A stretch of DNA of 64,000 nt from Solidesulfovibrio magneticus RS-1 (GCF_000010665.1 NC_012796.1:3129501-3193500), one strand, 5' to 3'. Shown: positions 25,022 to 35,800, counted from the first letter of the stretch. The notes: a model not told the origin generated them from the letters alone. A program made the numbers and translations.

Positions 25022-27384
25022 TATTCCTCGCCTCCCGTCGTCGGCGTCGGAGCCGGCCAGCGCCGCCGGGCATGGACCCGCCGCAGCAAACGCACCTTGC
25101 CAAACACCTTGCCGCGCTTTTGCCGCAGCTCCTCGCGCTGGGCTTCGAGCTGCATGGCCTCGGTGCCCTTGGGCTTGTACTTCACCTTCACTCCCTGGAA
25201 CGGCACGAGAATCTTGTTGTCCTGGAACACCTGGTCAATGGTCGTGGACAGTTCGGACTGCACGTCGAACTTCTTGATGAAATTGTCGATCCACACTTGC
25301 AGGTCGAACTCCAGACCGAGCCGGCCAAACGTGCGCAGCAGCACATCGGGTGGCGGATTTTTGAGCACGTCTTTGTGCTCCTTGGCGATGCCGAGCAGGA
25401 GCTTGCGGACCTTCTTGATCTTGGTGCCCGGGGCCACGGTGACCGGGATGGTCAGACGCAGGGTGGTCCCCTGGTAGGAGAGATTGACGATCTCGCCGCG
25501 CAGGAAACTCGAATTGGGGATAATGACCGTGGTGTTGTCCAGGGTGCGCACGATGGTGTTTCGCACCGAAAGGTCCACCACCTCCCCGAGGTTTTTACCT
25601 TGCTGGATGATGTCGCCCTTTTTAACCGTGCCGCCGAACATGATGATCAGTCCGCTGATGAAGTTGTTAACGATGTCCTTGAGGCCAAAGCCGATGCCAA
25701 CGGACAGGCCGCTGGCGATCCAGGTCAGCGCGCCCAGGGGCACGGCGAACAGATGCAGGGAGAAGAGAATAAAAAGCGTCCAGGTGATGTAGGAAAAGGC
25801 CGCGCCCACGGTATGGGCCAGCCCCGGGTCCATGGGCTTGCCCCGGAAATTGATGAAGGTAAGGGACTCTTGGAACCAAGCCTGGACGAGACGCAACAGA
25901 AAAAAGCTGATGACCAGACCCGAGACGGCGTCCAGGGAAACCGTGGCCTTGCCCACGGAAAAGGTCATGGCGAAAACGTATTCCATAAGCCCCGGGCCGC
26001 CCATGAAGATCAGCACCCAGGCGATATAGAGCGCCGCCAGCACCGTGACGGCCAGGGGCTGGGCCAAGTGGGCGATGGAGCGCGTCCGGTCGGCCGCCAT
26101 GGCCCCGAGCCAACGCTGGACCGCCCCCGAGACGTAGACGGCCAGATAGAGCATGAACACGGCCTGCACCAACATGATGGCCTGGGGACCGAAGCCGACC
26201 AGGGCCGCCACGCCCGAGACCAAAAGCAGCCACACCACGGGGCAGCGCCAGCCCAGGCCCCGCGTCAGCCGCCAGACGCCCAGGCCCGAAACCACCGGCC
26301 ACACGGCGCAGGCCGCCGAGGCCGGCAGATTGAAGATGTCCAGACTGACCCCGGCCAAGAAACAGCCGTAGAGCACCACCAGCACCTTGCCGCCGCCGGA
26401 CAGGCGGTAGAGGCCGTAGGCCAGAAAGACGACCCAGACCAGGGAGGTGAACTGGTTGCCGACATAGAGCAGCGAATGGCGGGCCAGGAAAAAGCCCAGG
26501 CCCACGGCCAGGCAGGCCAAACCGGCCCGGCGCGACGGCCAAGTCTCCGGGCGGCGCAAGGCCAGAAAACGCACGGCCAAAAAGGCCAGGGCGGCATAGA
26601 CCGTGCCCAGCAGGAAAAAGGGTCCCCAGGGCGTGAAGCGCAGGATCGGCCCCCAGAACCGCGGCGAGGCGTCGGCCCATTCGACGACATCGTCCAAAAG
26701 ACCCATCACATTGGCTGGATGCAGCAGGGAACCGGCGGATTGGAGATAGGTCTGTCCGAAGACGGCGATGAACCGGTCGGTCTCATCGTTGCGTGCAGCG
26801 GCGATGTCGGCGGCCAGGGCGTCGGCCTGGGCCAGGGCGGCGTCGACGTCCTCCTTGACCGCGTCCACGGTGTGCTTGAGTTCCTTGAATTCCCGGCCCG
26901 GACCGGCCAGCTCTTCGTTTATGAGATCGGCGTATTCCCGGCTGGCGTTCTGGGTCCTGATCTGGCGCAGGGTGGCGTATTCCTGTTTGGTGCGGGCCAG
27001 GGTGTCGCGGATATCCTCCAGGGGGCCGCGAGCCTCGTTGACCGCCTTGTCGAGTTCGGCCAGCTCCATGAGCAGGGTACGCGAGGCCCAGGGTGTGTCG
27101 CCGGCCACGCCGCGCAGCAGCAGGAGTTGGTCCAGCCGGCTGCTGACTTGGGACAGGTCCGTTCCCAGAGCATTCTTGATACCCGGCAAATCTCGGTGCA
27201 ACCGGTCGAGTTCCTGGCGCTTGAGCACAACGTTTTGCGACAACCCGTCGGCAATGGACCGCCACAGCTGTTCCTCGTCCGTCGCCGAGGCCCAGGCGGC
27301 CTGCCAAAGAAGAGTCGTCAGCAGCAGGCCGATGATCCCGACCGCCGCTTGGATTCCAGCGTTATTCCAGCCCCGACGCCCCAT
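25021..27384 (-). CDS. Large mechanosensitive channel of the MscS family (MscK-like)
   Basis: A 787-residue inner-membrane protein. It has an N-terminal signal-like segment, a periplasmic helical/coiled-coil region (about 40-230, rich in E, R, L and A), a group of about ten membrane helices, then the MscS core. The pore helix and exit are recognisable in GIGFGLKDIVNNFISGLIIM and the beta domain in VKKGDIIQQGKNLGEVVDLS and VRTLDNTTVIIPNSSF. Such channels release ions on hypo-osmotic shock. The extended N-terminus resembles MscK/YbiO/MscM-type members more than short MscS. Coupling to a ligand-gated K+ channel suggests joint control of membrane potential or ion leak. Confidence 0.9.
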   Translation of the reverse strand: MGRRGWNNAGIQAAVGIIGLLLTTLLWQAAWASATDEEQLWRSIADGLSQNVVLKRQELDRLHRDLPGIKNALGTDLSQVSSRLDQLLLLRGVAGDTPWASRTLLMELAELDKAVNEARGPLEDIRDTLARTKQEYATLRQIRTQNASREYADLINEELAGPGREFKELKHTVDAVKEDVDAALAQADALAADIAAARNDETDRFIAVFGQTYLQSAGSLLHPANVMGLLDDVVEWADASPRFWGPILRFTPWGPFFLLGTVYAALAFLAVRFLALRRPETWPSRRAGLACLAVGLGFFLARHSLLYVGNQFTSLVWVVFLAYGLYRLSGGGKVLVVLYGCFLAGVSLDIFNLPASAACAVWPVVSGLGVWRLTRGLGWRCPVVWLLLVSGVAALVGFGPQAIMLVQAVFMLYLAVYVSGAVQRWLGAMAADRTRSIAHLAQPLAVTVLAALYIAWVLIFMGGPGLMEYVFAMTFSVGKATVSLDAVSGLVISFFLLRLVQAWFQESLTFINFRGKPMDPGLAHTVGAAFSYITWTLFILFSLHLFAVPLGALTWIASGLSVGIGFGLKDIVNNFISGLIIMFGGTVKKGDIIQQGKNLGEVVDLSVRNTIVRTLDNTTVIIPNSSFLRGEIVNLSYQGTTLRLTIPVTVAPGTKIKKVRKLLLGIAKEHKDVLKNPPPDVLLRTFGRLGLEFDLQVWIDNFIKKFDVQSELSTTIDQVFQDNKILVPFQGVKVKYKPKGTEAMQLEAQREELRQKRGKVFGKVRLLRRVHARRRWPAPTPTTGGEE

Positions 27385-27558
27385 GGCCCACCCCTTATGT
27401 CGTATCGGATTTCCCGCATGGAAAGTATCGCGCCTGGCCGGTCTAGCGCAAGGCCGACGTTGACAACCGGCCCTGGCCGCCGGCCAGGGCGGCCGGCCCA
27501 GGCTTGCGCTGCCAGGACCGGGCCGGTATGAAGCGGGCTGCCAACGGGAGAGGATACC

Positions 27559-28857
27559 ATGAAACGACTTGTTTTCGGCGTGATTCTGATTCTGGCCCTG
27601 GCTGGCGGTGTAGCCGGCTACCTGTTCCTGGTCGACAGGGCCAAGCCGGAGATCGCGCTTTCGCCGGATGCCGCCGTGGCCGCGCCCAAGCGCGAGTTTA
27701 CCCTGACGCTACGCGACGCCGGCTCGGGACTCAAAAGCGCCAAGGTGGTGGTGCGCCAGGAGGACAAGCAGATCACCCTGCTCGACGCCGCTTATGCCAC
27801 CCCCGTGCGCGAGGCCGTGGAGAAATTCACCCTGGAGCCAGCCGGCCTTCGCGACGGCCCCTTTACTTTGACCATCACCGCTTCCGACCGCTCCATCGCC
27901 AATTTCGGCGCGGGCAACGTGGCCACCGTCGACCGGCAGTTCACCCTGGACACCATCCCGCCCCGGGTGGACGTGACGAGCCTGGCCCACAACGTGCGCC
28001 AGGGCGGCGTCGGGGCCGTGTCCTTTGGCGTCAGCGAACCGGTGGAAAGCGCCGGCGTGGTGGTCGGCGACGACTTCTACCCGGCCTACAAGCTCGACAA
28101 CGGCAAGTACTTCTGTCTCTACGTCTTCCCCTTCAACATGGACCCGAAAAACTTCGTGCCCAAGGTCAAGGTCACGGACCAGGCCGGCAATGTGGGCATG
28201 GGGGCGTTTCGCTTCCAGGCCATCCCGCGCAAGTTCCGCGACGACAAGATCAACATCTCCGACGCGTTTCTTGAGTCGAAGATGCCCCAGTACTACAACA
28301 TCATCCCCGACACCCGGGACAATCTGCAAATCTACCTCAAGGTCAACAACGACGTCCGCAAGCAGAACGCGGTGTTTTTAAAGGAACTGGCCCAGAAAAG
28401 CGCCCCGGCCATGCTGTGGGACAAAAAAGCCTTCCTGCGCCTGCCCAACGCCGCCCCCCGGGCCGGTTTCGGCGACCACCGGACCTATTTCTACCAAGGC
28501 AAGGAGATCGACCAGCAGACCCACATGGGCGTGGATCTGGCTTCCCTGGAAGGCGCGGCCGTGCCGGCGGCCAACAGCGGCAAGGTGGTCTTCACCGGTT
28601 TTCTAGGCATCTACGGCGAAACCGTCATCATTGACCACGGCCTGGGGCTGCAAACGCTCTATTCCCATCTGCGCCAGATCGACGCCAAGGTCGGCCAGGA
28701 CGTGAAAAAGGGCGACCTCATCGGCAAGACCGGCGTCACCGGCCTGGCCGTCGGCGACCATCTGCACTTCGGCGTGTTGGTCGGCGGCCGCGAGGCCTCG
28801 CCCATCGAATGGTGGGATCAGCACTGGATCGACGACAATATCCTGAGCAAGTTGTGA
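27559..28857 (+). CDS. M23-family metallopeptidase (LytM-type endopeptidase), active residues intact
   Basis: A 432-residue exported, membrane-anchored protein (single N-terminal helix, residues 5-24). Residues 30-230 look like beta-rich, Ig-like or Big domains (repeated VKVTDQAGN-type segments). The C-terminal M23 domain keeps the zinc and catalytic residues: H322 and D326 in QTHMGVDLAS, H370 in LYSHL, and H401/H403 in GDHLHFGV. M23 enzymes cleave peptide cross-links in peptidoglycan in the periplasm. Upstream it is divergent from the MscS gene. A paralogue at 52499 shares the layout but has lost most of these residues. The start ATG has GGGAGAGG about seven bases upstream. Confidence 0.93.
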   Translation: MKRLVFGVILILALAGGVAGYLFLVDRAKPEIALSPDAAVAAPKREFTLTLRDAGSGLKSAKVVVRQEDKQITLLDAAYATPVREAVEKFTLEPAGLRDGPFTLTITASDRSIANFGAGNVATVDRQFTLDTIPPRVDVTSLAHNVRQGGVGAVSFGVSEPVESAGVVVGDDFYPAYKLDNGKYFCLYVFPFNMDPKNFVPKVKVTDQAGNVGMGAFRFQAIPRKFRDDKINISDAFLESKMPQYYNIIPDTRDNLQIYLKVNNDVRKQNAVFLKELAQKSAPAMLWDKKAFLRLPNAAPRAGFGDHRTYFYQGKEIDQQTHMGVDLASLEGAAVPAANSGKVVFTGFLGIYGETVIIDHGLGLQTLYSHLRQIDAKVGQDVKKGDLIGKTGVTGLAVGDHLHFGVLVGGREASPIEWWDQHWIDDNILSKL

Positions 28858-28878
28858 AGCTCCTCGTGCAATAGGTTC

Positions 28879-28913
28879 AAGGCCGTCCGGACATAAGTCT
28901 GGACGGCCTTTTT
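28879..28913 (+). terminator. Rho-independent terminator after the M23 gene
   Basis: A 10-bp stem AAGGCCGTCC/GGACGGCCTT (extended inward with a G-T pair) is followed by TTTTT. It begins about 20 bases after the stop. Confidence 0.85.
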
Positions 28914-29061
28914 GTCGGTTCGGAACAGTTGCCGTCGTCCCTGGCCCGGGCAAGGCGACGCGCCCTGGCCGCGCGGCCAACAGCGCTCCCGACCCGGCTT
29001 GCGGCCAAGCAGAATGTTTCCGCCCCAGGCCGCAACCCCGGCCTGCCGGGCACGCCAGCAC

Positions 29062-29096
29062 GAAAAAGCGGCCTCCGACAATGTCGGAGGCCGCTT
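29062..29096 (-). terminator. Rho-independent terminator after PEP synthase
   Basis: A 14-bp perfect stem (AAGCGGCCTCCGAC and complement) with a three-base loop; on the minus strand it ends in TTTTTC. It lies 39 bases past the PEP synthase stop. Confidence 0.85.
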
Positions 29097-29134
29097 GCTT
29101 GCGTTGTTTGCCGCCGGCGGCGAGGCCTGCCCGG

Positions 29135-32100
29135 CTACCAGCTCTTCTGACGCTGGGCGGCCAGGGCCACGGCCTGCTCGTCGTAGTTCTCGAAACCGGC
29201 CTGGCGCAGGGCGTCGAACACCGTGCCCGGCCAGTCCCAGGTGGCGTAGAGCACCGGCTTGTGGAACAGCTTGCGGAAGGTCTCCATCTCCTGACGGTAG
29301 AAGGCGGCCTTGGGGCTTTCCAGGTTCTCGCGCAACTGCTCGCCAAGACGGGTCAGTTCGCCGTCGTACCAATCCTTGATGTCGGCGGCGGTGTCGTACT
29401 TCTTGGCGATGTGCTCGTACTTGTTTTGCTGAAGCACGGTCTTCAGGCGCGCCAGATGCTGCTCGCCAAGCCACGTGCCCAGGCCCGAAGCCGGGATGTT
29501 CTCGTCCTCGACATGGGCCATGTCGAACTTGGTCTGGTAGTAGGTGTCGGGCACAACCGATGCGCACACGATGCCGGCGATGGCGACCAGGCCCCGCAGG
29601 ATCACGCTGTTGGATACGCCCTGGCCGCAGAAGCCCACCTTTTTGCCGTACTTCTGGCCGGCGAAGATGGTGACCAGAAGCGCCCAGACCACGGCCGGGT
29701 CCTCTTCGTCGTAAATGTGGCGCAGTGCCGGATTGTCGCGGTCGGTGCCGAGCACCATTTGGGTCATGTCGTTGGAGCCGATGGAGAAACCGTCGAACTC
29801 CTGGATGAACTGCTTGGCCAGGATGGCGTTGCTGGGGATCTCGGACATGATGAACATCTTGAGTCCATCGTCGCCCGATTGGAGCTTGTGCACCCGTTCG
29901 AGGTAGCGCTTCATGGAAACGGCTTCTTCCACGGTGCGCACAAAGGGCAGCATGATGTTCAGGTTCTTGCCGCCGTAGATGCCGCGCGCCAGCTTGAACG
30001 ACTCGATTTCCCAGTCGTGGATGTTGCGCGACACGCCACGGTAGCCGAGCATGGGGTTGTCCTCCAGGGCCTCGAAGAGGTTGCCGCCAAGGAGGTTTCG
30101 GTACTCATTGGATTTGAAATCCGTGGTGCGGTAGAGAATGGGCTTGCCGTGGAAGGCCATGGCGAAAAGCCCCAGGCCCTGGGACAGGGTCTGGACGTAG
30201 AGCTCCTTGCCGCTGCGGAAGCCGCGCGAGGTGAGCTGCTTGCGGATCTTGCCCAAAAGCGCGTTGAGATCATCGCTTTGGGACTTGATGCCGACCTGCC
30301 GGGCCACTTCCTGGCGCATGGCGGCGATCTTGGCCAGCACGTCCTTGACCAGCGGCTCGTCGGCCACGGCGGCCATGCGGTCCTCGATCTGGGCCTTGAT
30401 CTCGTAGCGCCGCTTGACGTCGTCGGGTTCCACGGCCTTGGTCTGGAGCTCGTCCCAGTAACCGAGAATGATGGCCACATGGGTAAACAGATCAGCCGAA
30501 GTCTTGAGCATGTCCAGACGACGGGTGGTCGCTTCGAGATAGTGGTCGAGCTTTTTTTCCAGGTCGCGGATGCGGCGGTGCACGGCCATGACTTCGTCGG
30601 TGCCGCGCGCGCCGGAGTGGTCGGCCAGGTTGTCCAGCTCGGCGGTCAGGCCCGTGATGAGGCCGACGTAGCCGCGCAGCTTGATCTGGACGTTAATGAA
30701 GCCGGCGGCCATCTGCTCGCGCACGACCTTGGCCAGCTTGGCGTCGAGTTCCTTGACCTTGGATTCAATGAGACTCGGCAAGGTGCCGTTGTCGTAAGCT
30801 TCCAGGGCCTGGGGGTGGACGCCGATGTTGCCGAGCATGAATTCGGCGCGCAGCAGGCCCACCTCGAAGTCGGGGACATTGCGCAGGCGCGACAGGAACA
30901 GCGCCTGGCCCACGTCGGCCAGGATCAGGCCGACCTTGGTCTTGGTGACCGGCAGCTTGGACAGGTCCATCTCGCCGCCCACTTCGACCAGGGGCAAAAG
31001 GCCCCGGTAGACGCAGCCGCGCGAGCCGTCCACGGTGACATACTGGCCGTCCAGGGAGCGCAGGGTCTCGGCCCGCTGGATGCCGATGATGGCCGGAATG
31101 CCGAGTTCGCGGGAGGTGATGGCGGCGTGGCTGGTGTCGCCGCCGGCGTCGGCCAGGATGGCCGAGGCCACGCGCATGCCCGGCACCATGTCCGGGTCGG
31201 TGCGTTCGGCGGCCAGGACGTCGCCTTTCTGGATCTTGTTGAGTTCCAGGGCAGAGCGCAAAAAGCGCACCATGCCCTGGCCGGCCCCGCGCGAGGCGCC
31301 GTTGCCCTCAAGGATCACTTCGGCCGAAGCGGCGGCCCGTTTTTCAACCTCCATGCGGCGCATGAAAATGGTGTCGGGATGCAGCTCCAGCTCGTCGTTC
31401 CAACGGGTCTCGGGCCGGGCCTGGACGAACCACAGGCGGTCGGACTCGTCGATGCAAAATTCCGTGTCCATGATGCAGCCGCCGTAGGCGGCCGAGATGG
31501 CGCGAACGCCCCGGGCCACTTCCTCGGCCTGGGCCAGGGACAAAGCCCAGCGGTAGGCGATCTCGTCGGGCACCTTGACGAGCTTGGTGCCGCCCTCCTC
31601 GTCGTCATAGACGATCTTTTTGTCCTTGTAGCCCATGTTGCGGATGACGACCTCGGGGCCTTCGTCGCGCTGGAAGACAAAAAGCTTGTCCGGGGTCACC
31701 ATGCCGCCGACCACGGCTTCGCCGAGGCCATAGCTGGCGTCGATGGAGACAAGGTCGTTGCGGGCGGTGCCGCGGCAGCCGGTGGCGGTGTCGGCGGCAA
31801 AGGCGGTGCCGGAGATCACGGGGTTGATCATGCGCATGATGCACACGGACAGCGACGTGTTCTCGATGGCCCATTCCTGCTTGGCGACTTCGGCGATGGA
31901 ATCGTCGCCGGTGCGCTCGGCCAGGGCCACGGCGTCGAGGATGGCCTCGCGGCGGTAGGTCATGGAGCGCAAGTTGTAGGCCGAGGCGCAGTCCCACTGG
32001 TAGGCGCGCACGCACTGGGCCGCGCCGACGATGTTGAGATAGGTGTCCTGCAGGCCGGCGAAAGCTTTCTTGCGGCTGTCCTCGCCGGCGGCCGAGGAGC

Positions 32101-32722
32101 GCACGGCCACGGGCACGTCTTCCAGGCCGGCTTCGCGGCAAATGTCGTTGTAGGCGCTGGCCACGGCCTCGCGCACACCGGCCGGCATGTCCACGGACAG
32201 GATGGCGGCCTGAACGAGGACGGAACGCTTGCGCAACTGGTCGATGCCTTCGGGGGAGGTGGCGAAGCCCTCGACCACGTTGTTGATGAACGTGCGCAGC
32301 TTGATGGAGGAACCCGGGGCGTCGGCGGTCTTGAGACGAGCCTCCTCGGCCAGATTACGCACGAGATTTTTCATGTATTCCGGGTCACTGTTGACTTCCT
32401 CGTCATTCCAGTCGACCCGGCGGTAGCCGTCGTTGACCACTTCACGGATCAGCGCGGCGTTGACCTTGGTTTCGTCAAGGACCCGATGGAAAGCCACGGA
32501 GGACACGGCCCGGAATTGCGGGGCGCGGATGCCCTGGATCTGGCTGATAAGCGCGGTGTTATAGTTTTTCCCACCGACCAGAATCTCGGCTTCCTCGCCG
32601 ATGCCGACGATGTCGGCTCCGGTGAGAATAAGCGTGGCGGCGGTATCGAGAGCCGCGCCGGTCTCATTGGTGGACGGGTTTTCGTCCTGGCGCGGTTTGT
32701 CATTGGACTGGTTCTTGGCCAT
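29135..32722 (-). CDS. ppsA: Phosphoenolpyruvate synthase with helical insertion and C-terminal extension
   Basis: A 1195-residue enzyme converting pyruvate, ATP and water to PEP, AMP and phosphate. The N-terminal ATP-grasp-like domain (about 60-440, SSAAGEDSRKKAFAGLQDTY) is followed by the swivelling phosphohistidine domain with catalytic H532 in GGDTSHAAITSRELGIP, then a PEP/pyruvate barrel with NEYRNLLGG, ENPMLGYRG-like EDNPMLGYRG, FSIGSNDMTQ and catalytic C1032 in GFCGQG. Classical PEP synthase is about 800 residues. Here roughly residues 655-838 form a charged helical insertion inside the barrel, and 1065-1195 are a C-terminal extension. The start is ATG 32722 with AAGGAGG upstream; the frame is open to 32797. 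It is downstream of pyruvate carboxylase. Confidence 0.9.
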   Translation of the reverse strand: MAKNQSNDKPRQDENPSTNETGAALDTAATLILTGADIVGIGEEAEILVGGKNYNTALISQIQGIRAPQFRAVSSVAFHRVLDETKVNAALIREVVNDGYRRVDWNDEEVNSDPEYMKNLVRNLAEEARLKTADAPGSSIKLRTFINNVVEGFATSPEGIDQLRKRSVLVQAAILSVDMPAGVREAVASAYNDICREAGLEDVPVAVRSSAAGEDSRKKAFAGLQDTYLNIVGAAQCVRAYQWDCASAYNLRSMTYRREAILDAVALAERTGDDSIAEVAKQEWAIENTSLSVCIMRMINPVISGTAFAADTATGCRGTARNDLVSIDASYGLGEAVVGGMVTPDKLFVFQRDEGPEVVIRNMGYKDKKIVYDDEEGGTKLVKVPDEIAYRWALSLAQAEEVARGVRAISAAYGGCIMDTEFCIDESDRLWFVQARPETRWNDELELHPDTIFMRRMEVEKRAAASAEVILEGNGASRGAGQGMVRFLRSALELNKIQKGDVLAAERTDPDMVPGMRVASAILADAGGDTSHAAITSRELGIPAIIGIQRAETLRSLDGQYVTVDGSRGCVYRGLLPLVEVGGEMDLSKLPVTKTKVGLILADVGQALFLSRLRNVPDFEVGLLRAEFMLGNIGVHPQALEAYDNGTLPSLIESKVKELDAKLAKVVREQMAAGFINVQIKLRGYVGLITGLTAELDNLADHSGARGTDEVMAVHRRIRDLEKKLDHYLEATTRRLDMLKTSADLFTHVAIILGYWDELQTKAVEPDDVKRRYEIKAQIEDRMAAVADEPLVKDVLAKIAAMRQEVARQVGIKSQSDDLNALLGKIRKQLTSRGFRSGKELYVQTLSQGLGLFAMAFHGKPILYRTTDFKSNEYRNLLGGNLFEALEDNPMLGYRGVSRNIHDWEIESFKLARGIYGGKNLNIMLPFVRTVEEAVSMKRYLERVHKLQSGDDGLKMFIMSEIPSNAILAKQFIQEFDGFSIGSNDMTQMVLGTDRDNPALRHIYDEEDPAVVWALLVTIFAGQKYGKKVGFCGQGVSNSVILRGLVAIAGIVCASVVPDTYYQTKFDMAHVEDENIPASGLGTWLGEQHLARLKTVLQQNKYEHIAKKYDTAADIKDWYDGELTRLGEQLRENLESPKAAFYRQEMETFRKLFHKPVLYATWDWPGTVFDALRQAGFENYDEQAVALAAQRQKSW

Positions 32723-32805
32723 GCTCCCCTCCTTGTCTCTCCAGACTCGATGGGCCGGCGTCTTACCGCCGGCCCCACTATGACACGTTCGCGGCAAAAG
32801 TTACA

Positions 32806-35800
32806 TTACATCTGCTGGCCGCAATTCGGACAGAATTTGAAGCCGTCGTCGCCCAAGGGCTGGCGGCACCCCGGGCAATCCTTGGAAACCGGGGCCAGTT
32901 CGACCAGGAGCTCCCCTTCCTTGACCGGCACCATCTTGCGGTCGTTGGCGTAATCGGCGTTTTTGAGCACTCGTTTGACCGTGGCGTCAAGGGGAGCGGC
33001 CACGGTTTTTTCCTGCTTCATGACGGAGATGTTGAACAATTCCTCGCCGGTCTTGATGTAGTCGTTGGGCGAGACGTGCATGACCCACAGGTCGCCGGAG
33101 ACCGGCGCGCCCACGTGGTAGGGGTTATTGGGGTCGGCCATCTCGACCTGGCTGGCCGGCCCGTTCTGGGCGGCGGCCACCTGGACCTGATAGCTCAGGA
33201 TTTCCGAATCCAGGACATAGCGGACGGTGGCCATGCCGCTGTTGTCCGGGCGCGAGATGTCGAGCAGGGACAGGTGGTGGGGCTTGCCCTGGCTGTCGGC
33301 GAAGGTCAGCTCCTCGCCCGGCTCCAGACCCTCGAACCACACGTCCAGGGGAAGGTTGTTGGGATCGCCGAATTTCTTTCGAAATTCCATGGTCTTGAGC
33401 GCGTCGCCGGGGTGGTTCAAGTAGAGCACGAACTCTTCGTTGGACGGCTCGCGGCCCAACTGCTTGGTCAGGGCGGCCATCTCGGCTTCCATGTCCACCT
33501 CGCCCAGGGCGTCCAGGGGCGAATCCTCGGTGCGCGAGGCAATGGCTTCCTTCCACTCCGAGCCAAAGGCGCTCTCGTAGACCCAGTCGGGCGGGAACCC
33601 GAGCGGCATCTTGCCGAACTTGCCCAAAAGCAGGTTGCGGAAGGCGTCGTTGCAGTTGGCGTACAGCAGCAGCCGGTCGTGCTTGGCCGCCGGGGTCAGG
33701 CACTCGTCGCAGTTCTCGGACACGGCCTCAAGCACTTCGAGCATGTCCTTGACGGCCCGTTCGCCGCCGACCTTGTAGGCGCTGGTGACGGCCAGAAACG
33801 CCGTGTTCCAGGTGATCTGGGACCCCGGGGTGACGTCGTGGTAGCGCACGATCTTGCGGGTGCCGGCCAGGAACTTGAGCATGTAGGGCAGCAGGTGGAT
33901 GTAGCCCTGCTTCATGGCCCCTTCCTGGGAGGAGCTGGTGGCCCCGCCGGGCATGGCGTGTTCCACCACGTCGTAGTCGATGCCCTGGAAATAGGGCGCG
34001 GTGTAGCGGTCGTAGTAGGGCATGACCTGCTTGAGCACGAAGTTGGCGGCCCGGATCATGTCCTTGTTCGCCTTGGTCAGAGCCACGGGCACGCCCAGGT
34101 CCTCTTCGATATAGGCCGCCGTGGACAGCACCTCGCCCTGGCCGTACCAGCGCACGGAAGCGCCGATGGCGGTGTCGACGATGTGGCAGCCGGCTTCGGC
34201 GGCGGCGCCCACGGCCGGGACGAACAGCCCGTCCGTGTAGTGGCGGTGGTAGTCGACGACCAGATCGGGGTAGGCCTTGCGGATGGCGGTAATCAGCTCG
34301 CGCACGAAACGCGGCGGACACATGCCGGCCATATCCTTCAGGCACAAGATGATGCTCTTGGCCGCCTTGGCCTTGGTCATGCCGCCGGCCTTGGCGGTCT
34401 GGTCGAGAATGGCCTCCAGCACGCCGAGGTAATGGGGCACGTCGAAGCCCCGGGCGTAGGACAGGGAGATGGCCGGCTCGAAGATGATGCCCGGCCGCGA
34501 CAGGGCGACCTCGGCAAATGGATACATATTGTCAATATGATTGAGAAAATCAAAACAGCGAATGATGTCGTAGTGCTCGCAGATCATCTCGCCCGTCAGC
34601 CGCATGAGGTTGCGCGGTTGGGGCTTGTAGCCCAGCACGTTGGTGGAGCGGATGAGCAGCTGCTTCATGGTCTTGGGCGCGAACTCGTTCCACTTGGCCG
34701 CCTCGGAGAAGGGGTAGGTCATGTTGGCCATCATGGCCACGTGGAAGTGCGCGCCGCCGCCGTTTTCCAGGGAGAAGAAGCCGCAGTTGTCGAGATACGG
34801 CCCGACCAGCTCATCCTCGGCCAGCCGGAAGCGGTTGCCGCTGTTGGACTGGGTGATGTCGCGGGTGGTGGTGTCCACGAAATGGACCTTGCCGGAGTCG
34901 CGCACCATGTCCAGGACGGCCTGACGGTCGCCGCGCGGATAGGGGCTTTCCGGCGAACGCAGATCAGCCTCGGGCATGTGGGGCGTGAAGCGCCCCAGGC
35001 GGTAGTCCTCGCGGCCCCGGTACTTGCCGAGCTGGACATGGGGGTTGTAGCCCCGGGCCGAGACCTCGGCCACCAGCCAGGCCAGGCGCATGGCCTCTGA
35101 CTCCTCGTCCTGGTAGTTGAGCAGATAGGGGTTCTGGGTGATGAACTTGGTGTCGAAATCCCCTTTCATGAACTCCGGATGGCGCAGAATCTGGCGGTGG
35201 AACGGGATCGTGGTCTTGAGCCCGCCGATGATGTACTCGCGCAGCGCCCGTTCCATGACGGCCACGACCTTGGGCCAGTTGCGGCCGTAGGAAATAAGCA
35301 GCGCCCCGGCCGAGTCGTACTGGGTGGGGAATTCGTAGCCGGCCGTCAGGCAGGAATCCAGCCGGATGCCCTGGCCGCCCGGGGACAGGTAGCGGGTGAC
35401 CGAACCAGCGTTGGGGGCGAAGTTCTGCTTGGGGTCCTCGCAGTTGATGCGCAGCTGCATGGCGTGGAGGAACGGCCGGGTGTCCACGCAGTTAAAACGC
35501 AGCTTGCCGCCGAAAGCGATGTTGATCTGCTCTTCGACCAAATCCACGCCGTAGCGGCATTCGGTGATGCCGTGCTCGACCTGCAGCCGGGTGTTGACCT
35601 CGATGAGGTACGGCTCGCCGTTGGCGTCGACCAGAAATTCGACCGTCGCCAGCGAATAATAGCCGGTCTCGCGCACCAGCCGCTCGCCGTAGTCCTTGAG
35701 GCGCTGGCGCAGCTCGTCGGTCATGCCGCGCCAGGGCGACGGCGTGATTTCCACGAGCTTTTGGTGGTTGCGCTGCACCGAGCAGTCGCGTTCGTCAAAG

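Noticed and set aside
29081-32953. 1290-codon open frame on the plus strand antisense to PEP synthase
   Set aside because: It is a GC-rich shadow: the minus-strand gene has clear PEP synthase motifs, and this frame gives a low-complexity His/Gly/Asp-rich translation without a domain.
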